From the NCBI RefSeq assembly GCF_000300875.1, contig NZ_AMSG01000004.1:1-64000 (forward strand): a stretch of 64,000 nt of DNA, written 5' to 3'. Shown here in pieces: positions 7,477 to 16,210 of the stretch. Both the position numbers and the translations under genes were made by a program. This DNA is from Galbibacter marinus. GTDB lineage: Bacteria > Bacteroidota > Bacteroidia > Flavobacteriales > Flavobacteriaceae. Under the pieces are notes generated by a model. That model had not been told where the DNA came from. It saw only the letters and a list, made by a program, of their open reading frames with translations, and searched no databases. How positions within the stretch are numbered: position 1 is the first letter of the stretch; each line of letters begins with the position of its first letter.

Positions 7477-8370
7477 TTGTACAATCAGCATGTCAATTTA
7501 CCGTTACTGAAAAACAATGCAATTGAGTTGTTTGTAAAAAGGGAAGACCAGATACATCCGTTTGTTTCAGGGAATAAATTTCGTAAACTGAAATATAATC
7601 TTTCTGTAGCTAAAACTAAATGCTATGATTCGCTGCTTACCTTTGGTGGCGCGTTTTCAAATCACATTGCTGCTACTGCATATGCTGGGTTTGAGCAAGG
7701 CTTTAGTACCATTGGTGTTATCCGAGGGGAAGAACTTCGCCTAAAAGAAAATAATTCAACTTTGGCTTTTGCAAAATCCCATGGAATGGAACTTGATTTT
7801 GTGGATAGAGAGAAATACCGTGAGAAGGATTCTGAAAGCTTTATTAAGGAGCTGCGAAAGAAATTTGGAAACTTCTATTTAATCCCAGAAGGAGGAACTA
7901 ATGATTATGCAGTTCGAGGATGTGAGGAGATTTTACAGGATCAAGATGAGGATTTTGATTACATCTGTGTAGCGGTTGGCACTGGGGGAACGATCAGTGG
8001 TTTAATCAATAGTGTTCAAGCTAATCAACAAGTTTTGGGATTTCCAGCCTTAAGAGGAGATTTTTTACAAGCAGAAATCCGTAAGTTTGCTACCGGCAGT
8101 AAGTGGAAATTGATTCGTGATTATCATTTTGGGGGCTATGGGAAAATAAATCTTCAACTTGTCGAGTTTATCAATCAATTCAAACGCGACACTGGTATAC
8201 CTCTTGATCCAGTTTATACAGGAAAAATGATGTATGGAATTTTGGATCTTGTGGAAAAAGGGTATTTTAAAAGTCCCTGTAAAATTTTAGCAATACACAC
8301 TGGGGGACTACAGGGCATAGAAGGTATGAATCAAGTTTTAAAACGAAAAAAATTACCATTATTAGCATGA
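7477..8370 (+). CDS. PLP-dependent ACC deaminase / D-cysteine desulfhydrase family protein
   Basis: This fold-type II PLP enzyme belongs to the group that opens 1-aminocyclopropane-1-carboxylate or releases sulfide from D-cysteine; the sequence does not settle which. Evidence: IELFVKREDQIHPFVSGNKFRKLKYNL (the PLP lysine lies in GNKFRKLK), TFGGAFSNHIAA (substrate and phosphate loop), VGTGGTISG (phosphate-binding glycine loop) and DPVYTGKMMYG near the end. I choose TTG 7477 (297 residues) because AAAAGGAG precedes it, a -7 element lies at 7449-7456, and homologues start close to NLPLL. The reading frame is open back to TTG 7432. Its end overlaps the next start by 4 bases (ATGA). Confidence 0.85.
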   Translation: MYNQHVNLPLLKNNAIELFVKREDQIHPFVSGNKFRKLKYNLSVAKTKCYDSLLTFGGAFSNHIAATAYAGFEQGFSTIGVIRGEELRLKENNSTLAFAKSHGMELDFVDREKYREKDSESFIKELRKKFGNFYLIPEGGTNDYAVRGCEEILQDQDEDFDYICVAVGTGGTISGLINSVQANQQVLGFPALRGDFLQAEIRKFATGSKWKLIRDYHFGGYGKINLQLVEFINQFKRDTGIPLDPVYTGKMMYGILDLVEKGYFKSPCKILAIHTGGLQGIEGMNQVLKRKKLPLLA

Positions 8371-9173
8371 TGATAAAAAAGATTTTTGTGGTTTTCGTGT
8401 TAGTTTTATTAGCCAGTTGCGGTAGTAAAAAGAAGGCTTCTCAGTCCAAAAGATATCCTGAAAAGGAAGTGGTTAAAGAGACAAGTGATCGAACAGGAGA
8501 TAGAGAACGAGAAACTCAAACTTTGGAGTCAACCTCTAGAACAACGGTCTATACAGAAACTGTAGAAGATTATATCCGTGTCTATAGTCCAATTGCTGTG
8601 CGTCAGATGCGTGAATTTGGTGTTCCGGCAAGTATAACGCTCTCCCAAGGAATTTTAGAAAGTGGAGCAGGAAAAGGTGAACTAGTTCGTAAGGCCAACA
8701 ATCACTTTGGGATTAAATGTCACACAGGATGGCAGGGTGATAGGGCTTATCACGATGATGACGCCAAGGGTGAATGTTTTCGAAAATACGATTATGCTGA
8801 ATTATCTTTTGCAGACCATTCCAGGTTTTTAACCACCAGAAGTAGGTATGCTTTTTTGTTTGATTTAAAAGCAGACGATTATAAAGGCTGGGCGCGAGGA
8901 CTTCGAAAGGCGGGCTATGCTACTGATAGACGTTATCCAGAAAAATTGATTTCACTTATTGAGCGCTACCGTCTTTATGAATATGATGACCAAGGCCTGG
9001 GTAAAAAATCTCGAAAGCGAACCAATACTTCGGGCAGACAACATGTTGTTTCAAAAGGGGATACGTTATATTCAATTTCTAGGCGACATAATATATCGGT
9101 AGATGAATTAAAAAGAAAAAACGACTTGAGAGATAATACCATTCATGTCGGACAAATATTATATTTAAATTAA
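8367..9173 (+). CDS. Glucosaminidase-LysM lipoprotein (peptidoglycan hydrolase)
   Basis: The 268-residue protein has a lipoprotein signal (lipobox LLASC, Cys19), a charged linker, a glucosaminidase domain (about residues 70-205) and a C-terminal LysM (about 223-267). The glucosaminidase shows [19 protein letters not shown] with the catalytic Glu, then NNHFGIKCH. The LysM shows [17 protein letters not shown]. It should bind and cut the glycan strand of peptidoglycan at the outer-membrane/periplasm face. Two ATGs lie in tandem (8367 and 8370); the first overlaps the deaminase stop. Only 13 bases separate it from hemL, so deaminase, hydrolase and hemL probably share a transcript. Confidence 0.9.
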   Translation: MMIKKIFVVFVLVLLASCGSKKKASQSKRYPEKEVVKETSDRTGDRERETQTLESTSRTTVYTETVEDYIRVYSPIAVRQMREFGVPASITLSQGILESGAGKGELVRKANNHFGIKCHTGWQGDRAYHDDDAKGECFRKYDYAELSFADHSRFLTTRSRYAFLFDLKADDYKGWARGLRKAGYATDRRYPEKLISLIERYRLYEYDDQGLGKKSRKRTNTSGRQHVVSKGDTLYSISRRHNISVDELKRKNDLRDNTIHVGQILYLN

Positions 9174-9186
9174 AAAAAAGAGAACA

Positions 9187-10470
9187 ATGCTTTATAAAAG
9201 AAGTAGTGCCCTTTTTGCTGAGGCCAAAAAATATATTCCAGGTGGCGTAAACTCACCAGTTAGAGCTTTTAATTCGGTTGGTGGTGAGCCTATATTTGTA
9301 AAACAAGCTAAAGGTGCGTATATCTATGATGAAGATGATCGTACTTATATTGATTATATAGCCTCATGGGGTCCTATGATTCTAGGACATGCTTTCGAGC
9401 CTGTTGTCAACAGCGTAATTGAAAAGGCGGCCCTGGGAACTTCTTTTGGAATTCCGACCAAGATAGAGACTGATATTGCCAAATTAGCAATATCCATGGT
9501 GCCGAATATTGATAAAATAAGGTTTGTAAACAGTGGGACGGAAGCTTGTATGAGCGCTGTTCGTTTAGCAAGAGGTTTTACCTCAAAGGATAAAATTATA
9601 AAATTCGCAGGATGTTACCACGGTCATTCTGATTCCTTTTTAATACAAGCCGGTAGTGGAGCGGTTACCTTCGGTAGCCCAAATAGTCCTGGCGTTACTC
9701 AAGGAACAGCGAAGGATACTTTGCTAGCCAATTATAATGATTTGGAAAGTGTCAAGCAACTCATAGATGCTAATGCAGGTGAGATAGCAGCAATAATATT
9801 AGAACCTGTAGCTGGGAATATGGGATGTGTTATTCCACAAGAAGGCTTTTTAAAAGGCTTACGGGGGCTATGTGATCAGCATGAAATTCTACTGATTTTC
9901 GATGAGGTCATGACAGGCTTTAGGCTAGCTAAGGGTGGTGCTCAGGAATTTTTAGGAATCGACGCTGATATTGTAACTTTTGGAAAAGTGATCGGAGGAG
10001 GGCTTCCAGTGGGTGCCTTTGCGGCAAGAGATGAAATTATGAGCTTTCTAGCTCCATTAGGTCCAGTTTATCAAGCTGGTACCCTTAGCGGGAATCCATT
10101 AGCGATGGCTGCTGGTTTTGCGATGTTAAATCATTTGTCACAGAATCCGGAAGTATTTCAAAGCCTTACTGATAAAACCGCCTACCTACACAAAGGATTA
10201 CAACAGGCATTGTCTAAGACCCAAGTACCGAACACTATCAATACCATAGGTTCCATGATATCGGTTCATTTTACAGAGGAGGTTGTTGATTTTAAGACAG
10301 CTGCCAATGGTAATAATGAGTATTTTAAGAAGTTTTTCCACGGTATGCTTCGAGAAGGGATTTATCTTCCACCGAGTGCATTTGAAAGCTGGTTCCTTAA
10401 TGATGCACTAAGTTACCAGGATTTAGATCGCACCATTGAAGCTGCCTCTAAAGTGGTTAATAGCTTTTAA
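9187..10470 (+). CDS. hemL: Glutamate-1-semialdehyde 2,1-aminomutase
   Basis: This class III aminotransferase-fold PLP enzyme converts glutamate-1-semialdehyde to 5-aminolevulinate, the first committed step of haem synthesis by the C5 route. The 427 residues match the family (about 425-430). Motifs include the N-terminal [13 protein letters not shown], the PLP pocket [32 protein letters not shown], and [16 protein letters not shown] with the Schiff-base Lys about residue 265. [13 protein letters not shown] follows. It is the last gene of the short plus-strand cluster. Confidence 0.96.
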   Translation: MLYKRSSALFAEAKKYIPGGVNSPVRAFNSVGGEPIFVKQAKGAYIYDEDDRTYIDYIASWGPMILGHAFEPVVNSVIEKAALGTSFGIPTKIETDIAKLAISMVPNIDKIRFVNSGTEACMSAVRLARGFTSKDKIIKFAGCYHGHSDSFLIQAGSGAVTFGSPNSPGVTQGTAKDTLLANYNDLESVKQLIDANAGEIAAIILEPVAGNMGCVIPQEGFLKGLRGLCDQHEILLIFDEVMTGFRLAKGGAQEFLGIDADIVTFGKVIGGGLPVGAFAARDEIMSFLAPLGPVYQAGTLSGNPLAMAAGFAMLNHLSQNPEVFQSLTDKTAYLHKGLQQALSKTQVPNTINTIGSMISVHFTEEVVDFKTAANGNNEYFKKFFHGMLREGIYLPPSAFESWFLNDALSYQDLDRTIEAASKVVNSF

Positions 10471-10722
10471 GAGTAGGTCTTTTTATTTGATTCAAAGCGC
10501 TAATAAGGTAATTCTATTCCAAAGGGATGTATAACAATTTTGTTTATACTTTTCTTTGGATAGAAACTGTGGTGTTTTGTTCCAACTAATTTAAGTTTAG
10601 AAACCCACTGATATTATTTATCATCAAAAGTAAATCCCTCTTTTAGTTTATAAGCGTATAAAAGTTGTGGATACAAAACCAAATTTATTTTTAAATGAAA
10701 TAAAAATTAAGATTGATAGTAA
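10471..10722. other. Intergenic stretch without a supported gene
   Basis: Lies between hemL and a small minus-strand gene. It is AT-rich. A short minus-strand frame ending in KLKEGFTFDDK has no start and runs into a stop after about 25 codons, so I do not call it. No convincing terminator was seen for hemL. Confidence 0.5.
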
Positions 10723-10896
10723 CTAATTAATACTGCCAATCTTAGGTGTTCTATAAAAGCCGAAGTTTTCAAAGTGGGATACCGTAGTTTGACGTCTTTT
10801 CTTTTTGGAAAATAAAGATGGATATGCCGTTTTTTCTTCAATTGGTTTAAAATGTGCTTTTTGACAAGGTTTTTTTCCGTTGAACGATTGTGTCAT
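10723..10896 (-). CDS. Small basic protein of unknown function (57 aa)
   Basis: ATG 10894-10896 to TAG 10723-10725 gives 57 residues with one cysteine (MTQSFNGKKPCQKAHF at the start), a basic KKKRRQ patch about residues 31-36 and an aromatic tail ending in FGFYRTPKIGSIN. I do not recognise a family. Its composition (few rare residues, a balanced mix) looks protein-like rather than random, but no promoter with the TAnnTTTG element was seen upstream. It lies divergent to the 113-residue gene at 10996. Confidence 0.55.
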   Translation of the reverse strand: MTQSFNGKKPCQKAHFKPIEEKTAYPSLFSKKKRRQTTVSHFENFGFYRTPKIGSIN

Positions 10897-10930
10897 AGGA
10901 AAAACACCCTTTTAAAACCAAGCTTTTACC

Positions 10931-10963
10931 TCTGTTTTCCCCTATAGTGATTCTATAGATTTG
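10931..10963 (+). promoter_or_regulatory. Promoter of the 113-aa gene (TCTG and TAGATTTG)
   Basis: TAGATTTG at 10956-10963 matches TAnnTTTG. TCTG at 10931-10934 lies 21 bases upstream and resembles the -33 TTTG. The start codon is at 10996. Confidence 0.6.
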
Positions 10964-10995
10964 TTGTATAACAAACCAACTTAATACTTAGAATC

Positions 10996-11337
10996 ATGAC
11001 TGCATTAAATTTCAAAATCGAACGGACTAACATTGACACCGAACCAAAAGATATTCTTTGGAATGGAAATAAGATTCCGATTAAAGGAACGATGATTAGT
11101 AGTGGAATGTCGTATCGTTTTATGGTTTATTTTGTGGATCGTCAATACTGTAATATTCCCTCTACTTATATGGAACATCAGCGACTTGTAGTGAAATTTG
11201 TTCCCGTAGATGAAATCTTTAACTATTATACTGTTGCAGAATGCAGAAATAAAGCAGTCTATGGATATTTCAACGTGGAATGTCCTGAACTGAATTGTAT
11301 ATCAGTAAATCAGCCAGTTCGCGAATTGTGCTACTAA
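10996..11337 (+). CDS. Hypothetical protein, 113 aa
   Basis: There is no signal peptide and no membrane segment. The protein looks soluble and beta-rich, with aromatic residues through the middle (SYRFMVYFVDRQYCNIPS, FVPVDEIFNYYTV) and five cysteines, four of them in the last third (AECRN, VECPEL, NCIS, LCY). I do not recognise the family. It has its own promoter at 10931-10963 and is convergent with the Mla-type genes. It may be a clade-restricted cytoplasmic protein. Confidence 0.7.
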   Translation: MTALNFKIERTNIDTEPKDILWNGNKIPIKGTMISSGMSYRFMVYFVDRQYCNIPSTYMEHQRLVVKFVPVDEIFNYYTVAECRNKAVYGYFNVECPELNCISVNQPVRELCY

Positions 11338-11367
11338 TTTACTGCTGAACTAGTACTTTGTTTATTG

Positions 11368-11437
11368 CTAGCCTCTGGCTAGAGTTTTGAGATGTTATTT
11401 GGCGATCCTGTTTAATTTGTTTTAAATAGCAGGGTCG
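11368..11437. terminator. Weak hairpins between two convergent genes
   Basis: A perfect 6-bp hairpin CTAGCC/GGCTAG with a 3-base loop (11368-11382) is followed by AGTTTTG. A second one, CGATCCTG/CAGGGTCG (11403-11437), has a long AT-rich loop. They lie between the stops at 11337 and 11457. The T tracts are short, so the assignment is tentative. Confidence 0.4.
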
Positions 11438-11456
11438 TCAGATATTTTTATGCTTT

Positions 11457-12218
11457 TTACTTTTTAAGGTAGACCTCTCTAACTTTTTTAAATAAATCAG
11501 AAGAGTATACAAAGTCTGTAACTGTTTTGTTGTCTGTCCTGAATATTTCTTCATTAGTGCCTTCCCAGGCCTTTAAACCATCTTTTAGAAATAGGATTTT
11601 TTCGCCTATTTCCATTACAGAGTTCATATCGTGTGTATTGATCACTGTTGTGATGTCGTATTCTTTAGTGATTTCCTGGATGAGGTTGTCGATTACAATA
11701 GCTGTTTTTGGATCTAGTCCTGAATTGGGTTCATCACAGAATAGATACTTTGGTTGGTTGACAATGGCGCGAGCGATGGCTACCCGCTTTTGCATTCCAC
11801 CCGATATTTCAGAGGGTAATTTATTGTCTGCATCAACTAAATTCACGCGTTGTAGAACCATCGCAGCGCGATCCTTCATTTCTTCTCTTGTAAGGTTGGT
11901 AAACATTCGAAGCGGGAACATGACATTCTCTATAACGGTCATAGAATCAAAAAGAGCACTACCTTGGAATACCATACCCATTTCTTGTCGAAGTTGTGTC
12001 TGCTGATCCTCGTCCATCTCAGAATAATCCTGATTGTTGTATATGATCCTGCCTTGATCTGGCTGGAAAAGACCTAATAGGCACTTTAAAAATACCGTTT
12101 TTCCCGATCCACTTTGGCCTATGATAAGATTGGTTTTACCCTTGTCAAAACAACTAGAAATCCCATTAAGTACCTGGGTGCTTCCAAATGATTTATGTAT
12201 GTTTTCAACTTTGATCAT
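11457..12218 (-). CDS. ABC transporter ATPase, MlaF type
   Basis: The 253-residue ATPase has Walker A GQSGSGKTVFLK (about residues 34-45), a Q-loop MGMVFQGSALFDSM, signature SGGMQKRVAIARA, Walker B YLFCDEPNSGLDP and the H-loop NTHDMNS. The signature variant SGGMQKR and the SALFDSM segment are typical of the MlaF group that powers phospholipid or lipid movement between inner and outer membrane. It overlaps the permease gene by one base (TAATG), so the two are translationally coupled. The substrate-binding MlaD and the MlaC/A partners are not adjacent here. Confidence 0.9.
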   Translation of the reverse strand: MIKVENIHKSFGSTQVLNGISSCFDKGKTNLIIGQSGSGKTVFLKCLLGLFQPDQGRIIYNNQDYSEMDEDQQTQLRQEMGMVFQGSALFDSMTVIENVMFPLRMFTNLTREEMKDRAAMVLQRVNLVDADNKLPSEISGGMQKRVAIARAIVNQPKYLFCDEPNSGLDPKTAIVIDNLIQEITKEYDITTVINTHDMNSVMEIGEKILFLKDGLKAWEGTNEEIFRTDNKTVTDFVYSSDLFKKVREVYLKK

Positions 12219-12955
12219 TATCCTAAGAGTAATTGGGTGAGTAAATAGTTGGCTATAATAATAGCAACACTAGTCCAGACAAAGGAGGAAGTACTTGCTT
12301 TTCCTACCTCTAGAGCGCCACCTTTCATATAATACCCATAAAAGGAAGGTATTGTAGCAAGTAAAAATGCAAAAACTATTGTTTTTAAAAAAGCGTATAT
12401 GACATGGAAGGTGTTAAAATCAATTTGTAAACCTTGTATGAACTGAGCGCTAGTGCTATATCCGCCAAATACAGCAGCCATCCAGCCTCCTAAAATTCCC
12501 ATGTACATGGCAATCGCGATAACAAATGGGTAAAGCATAAGAGCAACAATTTTTGGTAATACCAGATAATTTAAGGAGTTAATTCCCATAACTTCTAAGG
12601 CGTCAATTTGCTCTGTTACCCGCATTGTTCCGATACTGGAGGTAATATAAGATCCCACCTTACCTGCCATGATAATAGAGGTGAAGGTAGGAGCAAATTC
12701 TAAAATCACAGATTGTCTTGTGGTAAATCCAACAAGATATTTTGGGATTAGTGGGTTGTTGATATTCAGGGCTGTCTGAATGGATACAACACCACCTATA
12801 AAAAAAGAAATAAATATAATGATGCCCAAAGAGCCGTAAATGAGATCATCGATATCCTTTAAAATAAGATTTTTTAGCATTGGCCATTTGGTAGCTCTAC
12901 TAAATACTTCTCTTAGCATTATAAAATACCGACCAATATTTTCCAAATATACCAT
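12218..12955 (-). CDS. MlaE-family ABC permease
   Basis: The 245-residue inner-membrane protein has five or so hydrophobic segments (about residues 38-62, 90-108, 130-162, 185-210, 222-245). It carries the MlaE signature region GKVGSYITSSIGTMRVTEQIDALEVMGINSLNYLVLP, here around residues 97-134, where the EQIDAL core couples to the ATPase. It works with the downstream ATPase to move lipids between the two membranes. ATG 12955 is used; ATG 12919 (MLREVFSRAT) is an alternative, because a TATTTTTG element at 12960-12967 lies only 4 bases from the first ATG. Confidence 0.88.
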   Translation of the reverse strand: MVYLENIGRYFIMLREVFSRATKWPMLKNLILKDIDDLIYGSLGIIIFISFFIGGVVSIQTALNINNPLIPKYLVGFTTRQSVILEFAPTFTSIIMAGKVGSYITSSIGTMRVTEQIDALEVMGINSLNYLVLPKIVALMLYPFVIAIAMYMGILGGWMAAVFGGYSTSAQFIQGLQIDFNTFHVIYAFLKTIVFAFLLATIPSFYGYYMKGGALEVGKASTSSFVWTSVAIIIANYLLTQLLLG

Positions 12956-13022
12956 AAAACAAAAATAGGATAGTTAATGCGAATATTATACTATTAAGTA
13001 GGCTTTTAATCTGAATTTTAAC

Positions 13023-13052
13023 TTTGCTGCTGTTTTTAAAATAGTAGCTTTG
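13023..13052 (+). promoter_or_regulatory. Promoter of the phosphatase gene (TTTG-18-TAGCTTTG)
   Basis: TTTG at 13023-13026 and TAGCTTTG at 13045-13052 give a near-consensus flavobacterial promoter, 21 bases before ATG 13074. Confidence 0.75.
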
Positions 13053-13073
13053 TAATATTCAACATTAAAAAAC

Positions 13074-14720
13074 ATGAAAAAATATTTATTGCTCAGCCTG
13101 TTTGTCGCTGGGTTTATTGGCGCTAGTGCGCAAAGTAAAGATGAAGTAAAACCTTTTAGTAAACCTAAACTTGTAGTGGGAATCGTAGTGGATCAAATGC
13201 GCTATGATTATTTAGTTCGTTTTTGGGATCGTTATAACGACGGTGGCTTTAAACGAATGGTAAACGAAGGCTTTAACTGTAAAAACAATCATTTTAATTA
13301 CATTCCTACCTATACCGCCGTGGGTCATAGTTCTGTTTACACAGGGACAACTGCAAAGGTCCATGGAATCATCGGGAATAGTTGGTATGATAAAACAGAG
13401 GACAGAATGGTCTACTGTACAGAGGATGAAAATGCAAACTCTGTAGGTACAAAATCTGATGCCGGAAAAATGTCTCCATGGAGGCTCGAGTCATCTACTG
13501 TGACAGATCAATTAAAATTGGCCACAGTTTCTAAAGGCAAGGTAATTGGTGTGTCTTTAAAAGATAGAGGTTCTATATTACCAGCTGGACATGCTGGCGA
13601 CGCTGCTTATTGGTTTCACGGTAGTGATGAAGGCGTGTGGATTACCAGTGATTACTATATGAAAGAACTCCCAAAATGGGTGAAGAAATTTAATAAATCA
13701 GACCAGGCAGAAAGGTATAAAAAAGTTTGGAACACCCTATATGATATTGGTACCTACACCGCGAGTCTTGCAGATGAAAATCCGTATGAGGGTTCTTTTA
13801 AAACACAAAAAACAGCGGCGTTCCCTTATGATCTCCCTGCTTTATGGGAAGAAAATGGAAAGTTTGATTTGATTAAAGGAGTACCTTATGGAAATTCTTT
13901 AACTGCTGATTTTGCGATGGCTGCCATAGAAGGTGAGGAGTTAGGACAGGATGAGATTACGGATTTTATTGCTGTTAGTTTTTCCTCTGCAGATTATGTC
14001 GGACACCGCTTTGGAGTGAGTGCTGTTGAGACTGAGGACATGTATCTTCGATTGGATCTTGATCTTGGGCGATTATTTGACTTTTTAGATGATAAGGTTG
14101 GCCAGGGTGAGTACACTGTGTTTTTAACCTCTGATCATGCTGCTGTAGAAGTTCCTGCTTATTTGGAAGATATGAAAATCTCTGGCGGATATGCAGATAG
14201 TAAAGGGTTCCGCACTAATTTAAATGAATTTTTGAAAGAGACTTTTGATAGTGATGATCTGGTAAAGAACATCTCCAACGGGCAAATATTTTTAGATCAA
14301 CAAGAGATCAAGGAATTAGGAATTAACTCTAGAGAAATAGAGGATGCCATTGTAAATGAAATTAAAAATTACAAACATGTAGCAGAGGCTTATACAGGCT
14401 ATGCTATGCGGAATCAAGAATTTACTAGAGGGATAGCATCCAAATTACAATTGGGATATAACTTTAACCGCTCTGGTGACGTTCTATTTGTATGGGAGCC
14501 TGGTTATCTAGACTCGAGCTCACGAACTGGTACCTCACATGGATCAGGGTATGCCTATGATACACATGCCCCACTTTTATTCTTTGGTAAAGGAATTAAA
14601 CATGGAGAGACCGTGAAAAGAACTGAGATTCCAGACATCGCCAATACGATCTCTGCGCTTTTAGGAATAACCTTTCCAAGTGGAAGTAATGGAGAGCCTA
14701 TTAGTGAAGTCCTTCAATAA
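13074..14720 (+). CDS. pafA: PafA-like alkaline phosphatase family protein
   Basis: The 548-residue protein has a signal peptide (about residues 1-19, ending ASAQ), so it is exported to the periplasm. Metal and catalytic features of the PafA branch of the alkaline phosphatase superfamily are present: VDQMRYDY (metal Asp about 40), IPTYTAVGHSS (nucleophile Thr about 81), GNSWYD (Asn about 102), SLKDRGS (Lys/Arg about 163/165), SADYVGHRFG (Asp and His), SDHAAVE (Asp-His) and a C-terminal DTHAPLLFFG (His). Such enzymes release phosphate from many monoesters without strong Pi inhibition. It has its own promoter and terminator, so it is probably a single-gene unit. Confidence 0.93.
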   Translation: MKKYLLLSLFVAGFIGASAQSKDEVKPFSKPKLVVGIVVDQMRYDYLVRFWDRYNDGGFKRMVNEGFNCKNNHFNYIPTYTAVGHSSVYTGTTAKVHGIIGNSWYDKTEDRMVYCTEDENANSVGTKSDAGKMSPWRLESSTVTDQLKLATVSKGKVIGVSLKDRGSILPAGHAGDAAYWFHGSDEGVWITSDYYMKELPKWVKKFNKSDQAERYKKVWNTLYDIGTYTASLADENPYEGSFKTQKTAAFPYDLPALWEENGKFDLIKGVPYGNSLTADFAMAAIEGEELGQDEITDFIAVSFSSADYVGHRFGVSAVETEDMYLRLDLDLGRLFDFLDDKVGQGEYTVFLTSDHAAVEVPAYLEDMKISGGYADSKGFRTNLNEFLKETFDSDDLVKNISNGQIFLDQQEIKELGINSREIEDAIVNEIKNYKHVAEAYTGYAMRNQEFTRGIASKLQLGYNFNRSGDVLFVWEPGYLDSSSRTGTSHGSGYAYDTHAPLLFFGKGIKHGETVKRTEIPDIANTISALLGITFPSGSNGEPISEVLQ

Positions 14721-14744
14721 CACTAGAATACTATTAAAAATAAC

Positions 14745-14779
14745 GCATCTCTTGGTTGGCCAGGAGGTGCTTTTTTTTT
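14745..14779 (+). terminator. Strong terminator after the phosphatase gene
   Basis: An 11-bp stem (14745-14755 with 14760-14770, two G-T pairs, loop TTGG) is followed by nine T residues (14771-14779). The reverse orientation ends in GTTATTTTT and may also stop the glycosyltransferase transcript. Confidence 0.92.
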
Positions 14780-14805
14780 GCCGATAATGAGCTGGGTTTA
14801 AAATA

Positions 14806-15663
14806 TTAGTTTAATCCGATTTTAGATTTTATCTTCCTCCATCGATAGGTGCGAATAAACGTGGCTTCCTGATTACTAACAATCAAAGGGGTTTGAGTAT
14901 TCTTTGCTTTAAAAAATCCTTGGAGGTTGTCTATGAAAACCCTTGGTTTTTTATTCATAAGTGCCATTTTTAAAGAGGCAATCATTGTTAAACTGAGCCC
15001 ATAGCCCATGGTATACATGGCTTTTCCTTGTAGTAGGCGTGCCTTTTTATTATAAGATCCTCCAGTGGGTCGAAGGTGTTTTACTTTTAAGGATTCAATA
15101 CTTTGGACTCGGTATCCATGGTATCTGACTAATAATTCATCTAAGGTATCCCAACCCATGGCGCAGCGCAATCCATTAATAGCACTAAAAGCTTCTTTCC
15201 TATAGGCTTTAAAAGCTCCTCTAATGTGATCTTTTCCCATGGGGTGATTGAGTAACCAACGCCCGTTTTGATCTTGTTCATAGGCAAAACCGCCAGTTAT
15301 GCCAATCTGCGGATCTTCTGTAAATACCGCAGCTATCTTCTCAAAATATGTTTTGGGAAGAATAATGTCAGCATCCAATTTGACGATAAAATCATAATTT
15401 TGATCCAAAAGCGCTAGACCCTTATTAAAGGCGTTAACCACTTTGCTTCCTGGCATATGATCCTCAGATGATTGGGTGTTTAATTTGGTGAAAAAGGCAT
15501 GTTTTTCAATATACTGATCGATAAGTTGTTCTGTAGTATCAGTGGAATGGTCATTCACCACGATCACCTTTACAGGGAGTAAACTTTGATCCACCAGGCT
15601 CTGAAGTGTTTTTTCAATAAAACCAGCCTCATTATGTGCTGGAATAACCACGTAATATCTCAT
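14806..15663 (-). CDS. Family 2 glycosyltransferase
   Basis: The 285-residue GT-A enzyme has no predicted membrane segment. It opens with YVVIPAHNEAGFIEKTLQSL, followed by VVNDHSTD and the metal-binding FIVKLDADIILP (DAD motif about residue 96-98). The later GWDTLDELLV segment holds the acceptor-site acidic residues. It transfers a sugar from a nucleotide-sugar donor; the acceptor cannot be read from sequence. It is the third gene of an operon with a ketoacyl synthase III and a methyltransferase (15 bases downstream of the latter). Confidence 0.88.
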   Translation of the reverse strand: MRYYVVIPAHNEAGFIEKTLQSLVDQSLLPVKVIVVNDHSTDTTEQLIDQYIEKHAFFTKLNTQSSEDHMPGSKVVNAFNKGLALLDQNYDFIVKLDADIILPKTYFEKIAAVFTEDPQIGITGGFAYEQDQNGRWLLNHPMGKDHIRGAFKAYRKEAFSAINGLRCAMGWDTLDELLVRYHGYRVQSIESLKVKHLRPTGGSYNKKARLLQGKAMYTMGYGLSLTMIASLKMALMNKKPRVFIDNLQGFFKAKNTQTPLIVSNQEATFIRTYRWRKIKSKIGLN

Positions 15664-15678
15664 AGGCTTCGAATGGAA

Positions 15679-16209
15679 TTATTGATTGTTAACACGCTCA
15701 GCATAGATCAAATAATATCGTGGTGTGAAATTTCGCAATAAAGGCCGGAAACCGAGTTTCTTCACTGGGTTTGTAAATTTTTCTGATTTTTTAATTTGCC
15801 ATCCAGTTTTCTCCAAGAGCCAATCGAATTGCCAATCTTCAAATTCGTGGTAATGCCTATCCCATGGATCGGTTTTACTTCTATAGGCTTCTGAAAACCA
15901 TAATCGTAGTGGGACAGAGGCTACTAGCTTTTCAGCTTTAATGGCCTTTAATAAATTATAAGGAGCGAGTAAGTGTTCGAATATTTCAAAGGCGGTTACT
16001 GCCTCTACCTGTGGGTTTTCTACTGCTTTGAAGTCTAAATCGAGGTCTTCTCCAGTAGTGTTAATCACCTGATACCCTCTTTGTCGCATAAGCTGACTAA
16101 AAGGGTTTTCCACTCCTAAATCTAGTATTTTAGAAGGCGATGGAAGTGAATCTTCTAGAAATTCAATGGTTTTTTTATAACGTTTGCTCGGAAAGCTATT
16201 TTCGTACAT
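15679..16209 (-). CDS. Class I SAM-dependent methyltransferase-like protein
   Basis: ATG 16209 gives 176 residues (MYENSFPSKRYKK at the start) and places the start just after the upstream stop at 16211. An earlier in-frame ATG at 16233 would overlap the ketoacyl synthase gene by 23 bases. The Rossmann motif I is ILDLGVENPFSQLM (a modified DxGxGxG), followed by the acidic DLDLDF of motif II and AVTAFEIFEHLLAPYNLL. This is the pattern of a methyltransferase of the Methyltransf_11/23 type. The glycine-poor motif I is unusual. Substrate unknown; likely linked to the lipid or glycan made by its operon partners. Confidence 0.75.
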   Translation of the reverse strand: MYENSFPSKRYKKTIEFLEDSLPSPSKILDLGVENPFSQLMRQRGYQVINTTGEDLDLDFKAVENPQVEAVTAFEIFEHLLAPYNLLKAIKAEKLVASVPLRLWFSEAYRSKTDPWDRHYHEFEDWQFDWLLEKTGWQIKKSEKFTNPVKKLGFRPLLRNFTPRYYLIYAERVNNQ

Positions 16210-16210
16210 A

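Noticed and set aside
10617-10722. Minus-strand frame ending in KLKEGFTFDDK in the gap after hemL
   Set aside because: It is only about 25 codons long, has no ATG and starts right after a stop; it may be a decayed remnant, but nothing supports a gene.
11527-12006. Plus-strand frame of 159 codons opposite the Mla-type ATPase
   Set aside because: Antisense to a well-supported ABC ATPase; no start signal or family match.
12960-12967. TATTTTTG on the minus strand just before the MlaE-like gene
   Set aside because: It lies 4 bases from ATG 12955. It could instead favour ATG 12919, but the evidence is not enough to change the start.
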